Both the position numbers and the translations under genes were made by a program. DNA of 64,000 nucleotides. Source: Rhizobium ecuadorense (GTDB lineage: Bacteria; Pseudomonadota; Alphaproteobacteria; Rhizobiales; Rhizobiaceae). The DNA lies in the NCBI RefSeq assembly GCF_001187535.1, contig NZ_LFIO01001304.1, positions 62,001 to 126,000 of the forward strand, given 5' to 3'. Positions 42,317 through 51,455 of this stretch are shown in pieces (within the stretch, counting starts at the first letter, position 1; each line of letters begins with the position of its first letter). A model generated the notes under the pieces. The model was given only the letters and a program-made list of their open reading frames with translations. It was not told where the DNA came from and made no database searches.

Positions 42317-42580
42317 ATGTCTGATGCTCATGGCGTCGCCCGCGACCAGCTTCGCGCTTTCATCGAGCGCATTGAACGGCTGGAAGAAGAAAAGAAGACC
42401 ATCGCCGACGACATCAAGGACGTCTATGGCGAAGCCAAGGGAATGGGCTTCGATACCAAGATCCTGAAGAAGGTCGTGGCGCTGCGCAAGAAGGACGAGC
42501 AGGAGCGCATGGAAGAGGAAGCCATCCTAGACACCTACCTGCACGCGCTCGGCATGATCGAATCGCCGCCGGAAGGCTGA
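42317..42580 (+). CDS. gapR: GapR nucleoid-associated protein (DUF2312)
   Basis: GapR is an essential alphaproteobacterial DNA-binding protein that clamps overtwisted DNA ahead of polymerases and helps gyrase and topoisomerase IV. This 87-residue protein has the family's helical coiled-coil core: GVARDQLRAFIERIERLEEE followed by KKTIADDIKDVYGEAKGMGF and KILKKVVALRKKD. The ATG at 42317 follows ACCAGGAG; an earlier in-frame ATG at 42248 would add an unrelated stretch. A terminator follows 24 bp after its stop. Confidence 0.93.
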   Translation: MSDAHGVARDQLRAFIERIERLEEEKKTIADDIKDVYGEAKGMGFDTKILKKVVALRKKDEQERMEEEAILDTYLHALGMIESPPEG

Positions 42581-42603
42581 TCCGCCACATCGCCGATATC
42601 GAT

Positions 42604-42637
42604 AAAGCCGTCGGACCTTACGGCGGCTTTTCTTTCT
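42604..42637 (+). terminator. Intrinsic terminator after gapR
   Basis: A 10-bp stem (AAAGCCGTCG with CGGCGGCTTT, one G-T pair) encloses a 7-base loop and runs into TTTTCTTTCT. It lies between gapR and the convergent acetyltransferase gene. Confidence 0.8.
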
Positions 42638-43185
42638 CAGGCTGATCCGCCGTTAAGCCGTCCGATCAGGTCCAATTGCATCACGATATCAGTCTGCGGG
42701 TCCTCGCCAACCATGAATGTCGTGCTGCCTATCGCAGCAAATCCGACCCGCTTGTAGAATGCCAAGGCTCGACTATTCCGTTCGAACACCGTCAGTTTCA
42801 AGTGTGTAACGCCACGCTGCCCGGCCTCGCCGACAACGGCGTCGATAAGATCGCCAGCCAATCCGCGTCCCCTCCACCTGGCATCGACGTAAATTCGATT
42901 GAGAAGAGCAGAGCGTCCATCGGCTGAGCGCACGACGACATACGCATATCCAATGATCAGATCATCGGCCATCGCGACAAAAACGGCGGCTGAAGGATCG
43001 TCGATCTCGACCGCCTGGCGTTCCGTGCTGAAATGCTCGTCGATATAGGATTCGAGATCGGATGCTGCTGTGTCGTCGCTGTAGGTATCGCGGAATAGTC
43101 GTACCGCGAAGTTGGACAAGGCTTCAGCGTCAGATCGGTGCGCACGTCTAATCACCGACGCGGCTGGCAAAGCACGCTCTGTCAC
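42637..43185 (-). CDS. GNAT-family N-acetyltransferase
   Basis: This 182-residue protein has the GNAT core: the acetyl-CoA pyrophosphate loop RWRGRGLAGDLIDAVV and the C-terminal FERNSRALAFYKRVGF strand-helix. An N-terminal region (IRRAHRSDAEALSNFAVRLF) is typical of ribosomal-protein or small-molecule acetyltransferases. No substrate is evident and it stands alone between a terminator and the DUF882 gene. The start at 43185 follows a GAGAGAG stretch. Confidence 0.88.
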   Translation of the reverse strand: MTERALPAASVIRRAHRSDAEALSNFAVRLFRDTYSDDTAASDLESYIDEHFSTERQAVEIDDPSAAVFVAMADDLIIGYAYVVVRSADGRSALLNRIYVDARWRGRGLAGDLIDAVVGEAGQRGVTHLKLTVFERNSRALAFYKRVGFAAIGSTTFMVGEDPQTDIVMQLDLIGRLNGGSA

Positions 43186-43371
43186 GACACTCTCTCCCTT
43201 CGATCCTCGAGCGGATAGAGCGTGCAGAATGCTTCAGGAGGATAGTTTCGGCAAGGACAATGGCCGCAATGTGCCTCCCCGAGTGGGCCGGGCGCGTTGC
43301 GTCGATGGAATCCACAATTGGCTGGCTGCAGATCGCATCGGCAGCTTCCGATACTTCGATGTTCCGCAGGC

Positions 43372-45201
43372 TCAGTTCGTGTTGAACTTGCGCACTTCCA
43401 TGAAGTTCACAGCCGTGCCGCTGAAGCGGGCAGGATCGACCGAAGCGGTCTTGACGTTGAAGCCCTCGGCATAGACGGCGGTCGGCTGGGCGCGCATAGT
43501 CTGGCTGACGAAACGCGGCGCCTTGACCTGCTTGGAGGCCATTTCGAGGCGGGCATTGGTCAGTGCCCATTGCGAGATCATCTTTTCCGTCAGCTTCGGC
43601 TCGGTACGAACCGTGGTGCGGCCGGCATCGGCTGCGGCGGCTTCCTTCTGAGTCGGGCGACGGCCCTTGGCAGGAAGTGCCTGGGTCACGGCGCTTTCGG
43701 CGGCCGGTTCGTCGAAGCCGTCGCCAAAGCTTGCTGATTTGGTCATCGGCGCCAAGGCTGCGAGTTCGAGCGGCGGCTTTGCGGCAGGTGGCTTTTGCGT
43801 CATCGCAGCATTGATCGCCTGCTCCACCGTCATCTCAGGCGCCTTCGACGCGATCTGACTTTCCCCCTCGTTCCGCTGCTGCTCGAGCGCATCGGCGACG
43901 GCGGGAGACAGGGCATCCTGATCGGCTTCGTCGGCCTCGGCTTCCGGATCGGCATCGGCCGCGGCAAGAAGGTTCTCGGCAACGGCAGGGCGTTCGATCG
44001 GCGTCGGAACCGGCAGACCGTTATCGCCCGTCAGCGACGCAACCTCGGCGTCGCCAGGCGCGCGGCGCGGGCCGAGAAGCGAGGGAACCGGAATGCTGTA
44101 GGCGCTGAGATCGGCAAACTGCTGCGGCTGGGCCTGGTCGGCCGGAAGGGCCGCTGCAAGAGCCTGCTGCGCGGCGTTACCCGAAGGCGGCGCGATGAGC
44201 GCACTCGCCACGTCGCTGCCGGCAGGCTGGTTGCTGAATGCCGGGCGAACCTGGGGCACCGGCGCGTTCAGATCGGCGACTTCGGTCTGCTGCGGCTCGG
44301 CAGGCGCCGGCTCGGCCTTCGGCGGCGTCGCCTTGGCGACGGCAACGGGCGTCGAATCGTCCGAATCGTCTTCCTGCTCGTCCGCTCCGCCGCCAAACAG
44401 CGCAGCAAACAGCGTCTTGTGTTTCGGCGCCGATTCGGAAGCGCTGGCGATCTCGATCTGCGTGCCGCTGACGCGGCGCTTATAGTCGGCCATCGCCTGC
44501 TGATAGCCCGGCAGCGGCTTGCCGTCAGCCGGAATATGAATGGTGTTGCCGTTCGGGAAAAGCCGGACCAGCTCGTCGCGGCTCATGCGCGGCCAGGCGC
44601 GAACGCCGCCGACATCCATATGCACGAAGGGCGAACCCGATTTCGGATAGAAGCCGACGCCGCCGACCTGCATCTTCATGCCGATCCCACGCAATGTCGC
44701 GAGCTTGACGTCCGGAATGAAGAAGTCCATTGCCTTGCCGAGCATATGCTGGCTCTTTTCGGCGACGCCCGAATTGCGCGAACGGCCCCGCAGCATCTCG
44801 TTGGTACCCGGCGAACGGAAACCGCAGACGACGTTGATATAATCCCTCGAACCGCTCTGACGATAGACTTCCCAGATCAGGTCGAACAGCCGCGGATCCA
44901 TCTTCGTCGGCTGGTTCTTGCGCCAGTCGCGCAGGAAGCGGTTCAGTTGCTCCAAACCCTTGGGGTCGAACTTGCCGTTGCGCTTGTAGGTGATGACGGC
45001 CTTTTCGCCGGTATGGATGAAATAGAGCTTGAGGCTGCGGGTGTCGCCCGCTGCTTCAGAAGGGGTACTGACGAATACCGGTGAGGAAACCGCGAGCGCA
45101 AGAAGGGCGGCCGCTGCCGTCCTTGCTGCCTTTCCGCAGATGTCGGCGCACAAACGCCAGCTCAAGCGCCAAGGCTTGTAATTCCCATTCAGATTCGGCA
45201 A
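43372..45201 (-). CDS. DUF882/peptidase M15-like exported protein with long disordered tail
   Basis: This 609-residue protein has a signal sequence (hydrophobic core AAAALLALAVSSPVFV, about residues 30-50). The DUF882 domain follows, with zinc-site-type motifs SQHMLGKAMDFF and FVHMDVGGVRAWPRMS, as in YcbK/M15-type murein endopeptidase relatives. From about residue 250 the rest is proline-, alanine- and acidic-rich low-complexity sequence, with a final conserved-looking patch before the stop. It likely acts on or near peptidoglycan in the periplasm. The catalytic role is inferred. Confidence 0.85.
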   Translation of the reverse strand: MPNLNGNYKPWRLSWRLCADICGKAARTAAAALLALAVSSPVFVSTPSEAAGDTRSLKLYFIHTGEKAVITYKRNGKFDPKGLEQLNRFLRDWRKNQPTKMDPRLFDLIWEVYRQSGSRDYINVVCGFRSPGTNEMLRGRSRNSGVAEKSQHMLGKAMDFFIPDVKLATLRGIGMKMQVGGVGFYPKSGSPFVHMDVGGVRAWPRMSRDELVRLFPNGNTIHIPADGKPLPGYQQAMADYKRRVSGTQIEIASASESAPKHKTLFAALFGGGADEQEDDSDDSTPVAVAKATPPKAEPAPAEPQQTEVADLNAPVPQVRPAFSNQPAGSDVASALIAPPSGNAAQQALAAALPADQAQPQQFADLSAYSIPVPSLLGPRRAPGDAEVASLTGDNGLPVPTPIERPAVAENLLAAADADPEAEADEADQDALSPAVADALEQQRNEGESQIASKAPEMTVEQAINAAMTQKPPAAKPPLELAALAPMTKSASFGDGFDEPAAESAVTQALPAKGRRPTQKEAAAADAGRTTVRTEPKLTEKMISQWALTNARLEMASKQVKAPRFVSQTMRAQPTAVYAEGFNVKTASVDPARFSGTAVNFMEVRKFNTN

Positions 45202-45379
45202 CTCGATCCCCGTCAGACAGACAATGTCCCGTACTGTCTCAGATGACTGTCAAATGCGGTCACACGATGGCAAAAATGCCACACATGATCAACCTTTTCT
45301 TTACATAGTGAACGAGCCACTAACAAGTGGTTTATGATCAGTAACAAATCGTGGTTGCCTTAGTCTTAACAAAAAGCCC

Positions 45380-46924
45380 TTAAGCCGCATCTTTCTGGGG
45401 ATTATCGGGGTCTATGCCGTAATCTTTGAGCTTGCGATAAAGTGTGGATCGGCCGATGCCAAGTTTGCGCGCCACTTGACTCATTTGCCCGCGATAGAAT
45501 TTGAGCGCGAATCGGATGAGTTCCTCCTCGACATCGGCAAGCTTGCGCACGTCGCCGGCGGGATTGACGCTGGCGATCGCGTTTTCGGAAGTTTCGGACA
45601 GACGGTGGTGCACCTCTCCCGAGATCGACGCCCTGAACTCCTCACCATAGCTGTCGTCGGGATCGAGGCCGGTATTGTCGGCAACCAGCGCCAGGTGATC
45701 CACGACTTCGTATTCCGGAAGCTGGGCGGCGATCTGCGGGAAATCCCCCTCGGTCAGCTCCGGCCCTTCGGCCAGAACGACCGCGCGGAAGATCGCGTTT
45801 TCGAGCTGGCGGATATTACCCGGCCAGTCATAGGCAGTCAGCAGCGCCAGCGCGCCTGAATTCACCGTCATGCGGCGGCCGTTCTTCTGCTCGCTGGAGA
45901 AGCGGTCTGCAAAGACCCGCACCAGATGCGGAATGTCCTCCTTGCGCTTGCGCAACGCCGGAATGGTGATTGGGAAGACGTTGAGGCGATAATAGAGATC
46001 CTCGCGGAAATGGCCGTTCTTGACCTCCTCGATCAGATCCTTGTTGGTCGCCGAGATCAGCCGGACATTGACCTTATGCGCAGTGCGCGCGCCGACGGTC
46101 TCGATCTCGCCCTGCTGCACGGCGCGCAACAGCTTCACCTGCACCTCGAGCGGCAGGTCGCCGATCTCATCGAGGAAGATGGTGCCGCCGTCGGCTTCCA
46201 TGAATTTGCCGATATGGCGCTCGGTCGCGCCGGTAAACGCGCCCTTCTCGTGGCCGAAGAGGATGCTCTCGACGAGATTGTGCGGGATCGCCCCGCAATT
46301 GACCGTGACGAAGGGTTTGTTCGAGCGGTCGCCGCCGGACTGGATGGCACGCGCCACCAGCTCCTTGCCGACGCCGGATTCACCTTCGAGCACGACCGGA
46401 ATGTTGGATTGCGCCGCCCGCTGGGCGAGATCGATGACGCGGAGCATCGCCGGGCTTGCCGATACGATGTCGTCGAAGCCGACCGAGCCCGAGCGCGACC
46501 GGCGTCCGGCCCGCGCCTTCACCTCGCGCTGATCGAGCTTCATCGCGTTCGAGATCGAGGTGGCGATGCGTTCGGGCGAGACCGGCTTGACGACGAAATC
46601 GAAGGCGCCGGCGCGCATTGCCTGCACCACGGTCTCGATGCCGCCTTGGCCCGTCTGCACGATGACGGGGATCTGGGTGCCGAATTCGTGAAGCGCGTCG
46701 AGGAATTCGAGGCCGGTCATCTCCGGCATCATCAGGTCGAGCACGATGACGTTGAAAAGGCCGCTGTCGCGCTTGACCATTTCCAGACCGATACGGCCGT
46801 TTTCCGCCTGGTGCACGACATGGCCGTGACGCTCGATTGCGTTCTTGAGCAGGCGGCGCTGCACCGGGTCGTCCTCGACCACGAGGATTTGCCCTACTCC
46901 CTTGAGCTCATTGTAACCGGTCAT
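45380..46924 (-). CDS. Sigma-54-dependent NtrC-type response regulator
   Basis: The 514-residue regulator has a receiver domain (phosphoacceptor Asp63 in VLDLMMPEMTG), a sigma-54 AAA+ domain with Walker A GESGVGKE and the sigma-54 contact GAFTGA, and a C-terminal Fis-type helix-turn-helix (MSQVARKLGIGRSTLYRKL). It should activate sigma-54 promoters when phosphorylated. No histidine kinase lies beside it, so the partner is unknown. An acidic linker (about 430-450) separates the AAA+ and DNA-binding domains. Confidence 0.94.
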   Translation of the reverse strand: MTGYNELKGVGQILVVEDDPVQRRLLKNAIERHGHVVHQAENGRIGLEMVKRDSGLFNVIVLDLMMPEMTGLEFLDALHEFGTQIPVIVQTGQGGIETVVQAMRAGAFDFVVKPVSPERIATSISNAMKLDQREVKARAGRRSRSGSVGFDDIVSASPAMLRVIDLAQRAAQSNIPVVLEGESGVGKELVARAIQSGGDRSNKPFVTVNCGAIPHNLVESILFGHEKGAFTGATERHIGKFMEADGGTIFLDEIGDLPLEVQVKLLRAVQQGEIETVGARTAHKVNVRLISATNKDLIEEVKNGHFREDLYYRLNVFPITIPALRKRKEDIPHLVRVFADRFSSEQKNGRRMTVNSGALALLTAYDWPGNIRQLENAIFRAVVLAEGPELTEGDFPQIAAQLPEYEVVDHLALVADNTGLDPDDSYGEEFRASISGEVHHRLSETSENAIASVNPAGDVRKLADVEEELIRFALKFYRGQMSQVARKLGIGRSTLYRKLKDYGIDPDNPQKDAA

Positions 46925-47131
46925 TGTCGCCTCACTTCATGCGAAACCATGAAGCGCACTCTGACAGCAAGGCTTGAACATCCAGTTTTGAGAAACAATT
47001 GCATTTTAACGATTGGAACGGGTCATTTTCGTGCCGAACCGACGCCTTTCTTGCGCCGAAAGGCCCTTGATGCCGGGCCTTCTCGCGCTTATTCAAGCAG
47101 ACCTGTTATGAAAGTGGAGAGGAATTGCCCC

Positions 47132-48985
47132 ATGAAAATCGAGCTCCCGCACGCCCGCCTTCTTTTGTCGGCAGCAGCGCCAGCCGGGCCCTCCGATCCG
47201 GCGCTCGGCGATCTGCCGGTCTGGAAGCTGCAGGATCTTTATCCCTCCGCCACTTCGACCGCCTTCGTCGCCGACATGGAAAAGGCCGGCAAGGCGGCGA
47301 TCGCCTTTGAAGAAAAATGGAAGGGCAAACTCGCCGAGGCGGCGACGAAAACCGGCGACGAAGGCATCGGCGCCGCGCTGAAGGAATATGAGGCGCTGGA
47401 CGATATCATGGGCCGCCTCGGCTCCTTTGCCGGCCTCACCTATTTCTCCGACACCACCGATCCGGCCAACGGCAAGCTCTACGGCGACGTGCAGACCAAG
47501 ATCACCGAATTTTCCGGCCACCTCTTGTTCTTCGCGCTCGAACTCAACCGCATCGACGACGCGGTGATCGATGCCAGCATGGCCAAAGACCCCGTCGCCG
47601 GCCACTACCGTCCCTGGCTGGTCGATCTGCGGAAAGACAAGCCCTACCAGCTCGACGACCGGCTGGAACAGCTCTTCCTCGAAAAGTCGATGACATCGGC
47701 GGCCGCCTTCAACCGCCTCTTCGACGAAACCATGGCGGAACTGCGCTATGAAATCGACGGCGAAAAAGTGCCGCTCGAGGTGGCACTGAACATGCTGCAG
47801 GAGAAGGATCCCGAAGTGCGCCGCAAGGCGGCCATGGCGCTAGCGGCAACCTTCAAGGCGAATATCCGCATCTTCACGCTGATCACCAATACGCTTGCCA
47901 AGGACAAGGATATCTCCGACCGCTGGCGCGGCTTCGAGGATATCGCCGACTCCAGGCATCTCGCAAACCGCGTCGAGCGCGAGGTCGTCGATGCGCTGGC
48001 TGCGGCCGTGCGTGAAGCCTATCCCCGCCTTTCGCACCGCTATTACAAGATGAAGGCGAAGTGGCTCGACATGGAGCAGATGAATTTCTGGGACCGCAAC
48101 GCGCCCCTTCCGGAAACCTCCAGCGCCGTTATTCCCTGGCCCGAGGCGAAGGATACGGTGCTTTCGGCCTACGGCAATTTCGCCCCCGAGATGGCTGATA
48201 TCGCCAGGCGCTTCTTCGACGAGCAGTGGATCGACGCCCCGGTCCGCCCCGGCAAGGCGCCCGGCGCCTTCGCCCATCCGACGGTTCCCTCGGCCCACCC
48301 CTATGTGCTCGTCAATTACATGGGCAAGCCGCGCGACGTGATGACGCTTGCCCATGAACTCGGCCACGGCGTGCACCAGGTTCTCGCCGGCGCGCAAGGG
48401 GCGCTGATGTGCCAGACGCCGCTGACACTTGCCGAGACCGCGTCGGTCTTCGGCGAAATGCTGACCTTCCGCGCGCTTCTGGAAAAGACCGGCGACAAGC
48501 GCGAGCGCAAGGCGATGCTCGCTCAGAAGGTCGAGGACATGATCAACACGGTCGTGCGCCAGATCGCCTTCTACGAATTCGAGCGCAAGCTGCACACCGC
48601 CCGCAAGGCTGGTGAACTCACCGCCGACGACATCGGCGAACTCTGGCTCTCCGTCCAATCCGAAAGCCTGGGGCCGGCGATCAGCATTTCTGAAGGCTAC
48701 GAGACCTATTGGGCCTATATCCCCCATTTCATCCACTCGCCCTTTTATGTCTACGCCTATGCCTTCGGCGATTGCCTGGTGAATTCGCTCTACGCCGTCT
48801 ACCAGAAGGCCGAGAAGGGTTTTCAGGAGAAGTATTTCGAACTGCTGAAGGCCGGCGGCACCAAGCATCACTCGGAGCTGCTGAAGCCTTTCGGCCTCGA
48901 CGCCACCGATCCGTCGTTCTGGAGCCAGGGCCTGTCGATGATCGAAGGGCTGATCGACGAATTGGAGGATTTGGATAAGGTCTGA
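47132..48985 (+). CDS. pepF: Oligoendopeptidase F (M3 family)
   Basis: PepF is a cytoplasmic zinc metallopeptidase that cuts oligopeptides. The 617-residue protein has the HExxH motif in LAHELGHGVHQ, with the downstream glutamate in TLAETASVFGE, and the family N-terminal domain. The ATG at 47132 is preferred because GGAGAGGA lies about nine bases upstream; an in-frame ATG at 47108 is a less likely alternative. It follows a 207-bp gap after the divergent sigma-54 regulator. Confidence 0.95.
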   Translation: MKIELPHARLLLSAAAPAGPSDPALGDLPVWKLQDLYPSATSTAFVADMEKAGKAAIAFEEKWKGKLAEAATKTGDEGIGAALKEYEALDDIMGRLGSFAGLTYFSDTTDPANGKLYGDVQTKITEFSGHLLFFALELNRIDDAVIDASMAKDPVAGHYRPWLVDLRKDKPYQLDDRLEQLFLEKSMTSAAAFNRLFDETMAELRYEIDGEKVPLEVALNMLQEKDPEVRRKAAMALAATFKANIRIFTLITNTLAKDKDISDRWRGFEDIADSRHLANRVEREVVDALAAAVREAYPRLSHRYYKMKAKWLDMEQMNFWDRNAPLPETSSAVIPWPEAKDTVLSAYGNFAPEMADIARRFFDEQWIDAPVRPGKAPGAFAHPTVPSAHPYVLVNYMGKPRDVMTLAHELGHGVHQVLAGAQGALMCQTPLTLAETASVFGEMLTFRALLEKTGDKRERKAMLAQKVEDMINTVVRQIAFYEFERKLHTARKAGELTADDIGELWLSVQSESLGPAISISEGYETYWAYIPHFIHSPFYVYAYAFGDCLVNSLYAVYQKAEKGFQEKYFELLKAGGTKHHSELLKPFGLDATDPSFWSQGLSMIEGLIDELEDLDKV

Positions 48986-48997
48986 GAGAGGCGAGTC

Positions 48998-49135
48998 CCT
49001 TCTCCCCTCGGGGAGAAGGTGCCGGTAGGCGGATGAGGGAGCCACACGGCAGAACCTCTCCTTCGCATACGTTCAGGACGTCGCTTCGCTCCAACCCCTG
49101 CCCTTCGGGCATCTTCTCCCCGAGGGGAGAAGATG
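48998..49135. repeat. RIME-like rhizobial intergenic mosaic repeat
   Basis: Two palindromes bound the element: a perfect 10-bp stem (CCTTCTCCCC/GGGGAGAAGG, 48998-49019) and a 12-bp stem (CATCTTCTCCCC/GGGGAGAAGATG, 49110-49135). This pattern of facing CTTCTCCCC-type palindromes is characteristic of the RIME elements described in rhizobia. It fills the 184-bp gap between pepF and pabB. Confidence 0.8.
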
Positions 49136-49169
49136 GAAAATATCTGACGCTCCCAATCGCATCTGAGCA

Positions 49170-50357
49170 ATGAGGAGCAGAACAAACCGAAAGCGTTGCG
49201 TGGCCGATCAACCCTATATTCTCTTCCACGACGACACATCAGGCCAGGTGATGCTTTTCGCCGAACCGGCCGAGATCATCGTCGCGCGAACGCGCGCCGA
49301 GTTCTTTGCCGGCCTTGTCAGGATGGAAGAGGCCAAGGCCGAGGGCAAATGGCTTGCGGGCTATATCGCCTACGAGGCCGGATATCTCTTCGAGGAGAAA
49401 CTCGCCTCCTTCACCCCTGAGGACCGCGAAACCCCGCTGCTCTGCTTCGGCGTCTTCCACGCGCCACAGGCAGATACACACCCGCTCGCCCAACCGAAAC
49501 AGCGCCTCGAAAACGAAGAATTTCTCACCGTCCCCAAGGCGGCCTGGGATTTCCCCTTATATAAAGAGCGTTTCGACCGTCTCCACGAGCACCTGCGGCT
49601 CGGCGATGCCTATCAGGCGAACCTTACCATGCCGGTCGAGGCCCGCTGGAATGGCGATCCCCTTGCCGCCTTCTGGTCGCTGATCGAGCGCCAGCCGGTC
49701 AAATACGGCGCTCTGATCGATCTCGGCGGTCCGCTCATCCTGTCGCGTTCACCCGAACTGTTCTTCCGCACCGACGAAGAGGGCTGGATCGAGACCCATC
49801 CGATGAAGGGCACGGCGAAACGCGGCGCCACCGCCACTGAGGATGCCAAAATCGTCGAGGCCATGCGCCGCGATATCAAGACGCAGGCCGAAAACCGCAT
49901 GATCGTCGATCTGCTGCGCAACGATATCTCCCGCATTACGGAGGTCGGCACGCTCGACGTGCCGAAGCTCTTCGACATCGAGACCTATCCGACCGTCCAC
50001 CAGATGGTCAGCCATGTGCAGGCCAGGCTCATCCCTGGTCTTTCGATCCGCGACATCTTTTCCGCCCTCTTTCCCTGCGGCTCGATCACTGGCGCGCCGA
50101 AAATCCGCGCGATGGAAATCCTCCACGCGCTGGAAGATGGACCGCGCGACGCCTATTGCGGCGCGATCGGCATGATTTCGCCGAGCGGCGCCATGCGGTT
50201 TTCCGTCGCCATCCGCACCATCACGCTTTTTGACGGCGGCCGGGCCGTCTTCAATGTCGGCGGCGGAATCGTCTTCGATTCCACCGCCGAGGCCGAATAT
50301 GAGGAATGCCTGCTCAAGGCCCGCTTCGCCGTCGGCGATCAATGGATCGCGCGATGA
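49170..50357 (+). CDS. pabB: Aminodeoxychorismate synthase component I
   Basis: PabB uses chorismate and ammonia from a glutaminase partner to make 4-amino-4-deoxychorismate for folate. This 395-residue protein is the anthranilate synthase I-type chorismate-binding domain with HPMKGTAKRGA, the DLLRNDISRI segment, FPCGSITGAPK and the late GGGIVFDSTAEAEYEE. It overlaps the next gene by ATGA. The ATG at 49170 is used, but a GTG at 49200 would give a start at VADQPYILF that fits homologues equally well. Confidence 0.93.
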   Translation: MRSRTNRKRCVADQPYILFHDDTSGQVMLFAEPAEIIVARTRAEFFAGLVRMEEAKAEGKWLAGYIAYEAGYLFEEKLASFTPEDRETPLLCFGVFHAPQADTHPLAQPKQRLENEEFLTVPKAAWDFPLYKERFDRLHEHLRLGDAYQANLTMPVEARWNGDPLAAFWSLIERQPVKYGALIDLGGPLILSRSPELFFRTDEEGWIETHPMKGTAKRGATATEDAKIVEAMRRDIKTQAENRMIVDLLRNDISRITEVGTLDVPKLFDIETYPTVHQMVSHVQARLIPGLSIRDIFSALFPCGSITGAPKIRAMEILHALEDGPRDAYCGAIGMISPSGAMRFSVAIRTITLFDGGRAVFNVGGGIVFDSTAEAEYEECLLKARFAVGDQWIAR

Positions 50358-50983
50358 ACGATTTTTCGCTGATCGAGACGCTGCGCTGGCAGCCCGGCGA
50401 CGGCTTTATCCGCCTGCGGCTGCATCTCGCCCGGCTTTCCCGCTCCGCCCGCCGCCTTGGCTTCCCGCAGCCGATCGATGCCGTGGCAAGGCTTGACGAA
50501 GCCGTTGCAGACGCCACCGGTCCGCTGCGCGTCCGCCTGACCTTCGACGCCCAAGGCCGCATCGAGGTGACGAGCGCCGCCTTCGTTCCGCTGCCGCCCG
50601 ACACCATCTGGACCGTCCGTCTCGCCGAGACCCGTCTGAACTCCGCCGACAGGCTAGTGCGCTACAAGACCACGCGCCGTGCCGCCTACGAGGCCGCGCG
50701 CGCCGAATACACCCCTGCCGAGGCCGATGAAGTCATCCTCTTCAACGAGCGCGGCGAAATCTGCGAGGGCACCATCACCTCGATCTTCTTCGATGATGGC
50801 ACCGGCATGCTGCGCACCCCGCCCATTTCTTGCGGCCTGCTCGCCGGCGTGCTGCGCACCGAACTCATCTGCGCGCGCAAGGCCCGCGTCGGCCGCCTCG
50901 GCCTTGCCGATCTCGACGCCGGCACGCTTTATATCGGCAACTCGCTGCGCGGCCTGATCCGCGCCCACCTTCTGAGGAACTGA
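50354..50983 (+). CDS. pabC: Aminotransferase class IV, probable aminodeoxychorismate lyase
   Basis: This 209-residue fold-type IV PLP enzyme has the cofactor lysine in RYKTTRRAAYEAARAEY and the family segments EVILFNERGEICEGTITSIF and SCGLLAGVLRTEL. Directly downstream of pabB with a 4-base overlap, it most likely releases pyruvate from aminodeoxychorismate to give p-aminobenzoate. Branched-chain or D-amino acid transaminases share the fold, but operon context favours folate. Its ATG sits within the pabB stop. Confidence 0.88.
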   Translation: MNDFSLIETLRWQPGDGFIRLRLHLARLSRSARRLGFPQPIDAVARLDEAVADATGPLRVRLTFDAQGRIEVTSAAFVPLPPDTIWTVRLAETRLNSADRLVRYKTTRRAAYEAARAEYTPAEADEVILFNERGEICEGTITSIFFDDGTGMLRTPPISCGLLAGVLRTELICARKARVGRLGLADLDAGTLYIGNSLRGLIRAHLLRN

Positions 50984-50985
50984 TC

Positions 50986-51270
50986 ATGTTCATTCTTTCG
51001 CTGACCTATCTCAAATCCAATGACGAAGCCGACAGGCATATGGAGCCGCATTTGGCCTGGGTGAAGGAAGGTTATGCCAAGGGCTGGTTCCTCGCCTCCG
51101 GCCGCAAGGTGCCGCGCACCGGCGGCGCGATCCTCGCAATCGGCGACCGCGCCGCGATCGAAGCCTATGTCGCCGCCGATCCTTTCACCCTCCACGGCGT
51201 CGCCGCATACGACATCATCGAACTTGCCGTGACGACGACGGTCGAAGGACTGGAAATCCTGAAACGCTGA
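50986..51270 (+). CDS. YciI-family protein
   Basis: This 94-residue protein begins MFILSLTYLKSNDEADRHME and has the YciI core HLAWVKEGYAKGWFLASGR and DPFTLHGVAAYDIIEL, with the His-Asp positions often proposed as the active site in this ferredoxin-like dimer family. TGAGGAACTGATC precedes the ATG, and the gene starts 3 bp after pabC, so it is likely the third gene of the operon. Its reaction is unknown. Confidence 0.88.
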   Translation: MFILSLTYLKSNDEADRHMEPHLAWVKEGYAKGWFLASGRKVPRTGGAILAIGDRAAIEAYVAADPFTLHGVAAYDIIELAVTTTVEGLEILKR

Positions 51271-51455
51271 TTTGGCAGGAGTCGACCAGACGATCTCGTT
51301 GACCTCTCGCCCGTCCGATATTTGAGCTTTCCCGCTCAACACTCTTTATTGTGACGCGGTTTTATGGTTAGAGCCGGTCACTTCGCAATTTCTGCGGCAA
51401 TTTCAAAAGAATTCTTCGGGCTGAACGCCTTCGTCCCCTTCCACAGGAGAAAAGA

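Noticed and set aside
45926..47131. A long plus-strand frame that runs into pepF from upstream
   Set aside because: The upstream part is antisense to the sigma-54 regulator; PepF homology and a good ribosome-binding site begin only at 47132.
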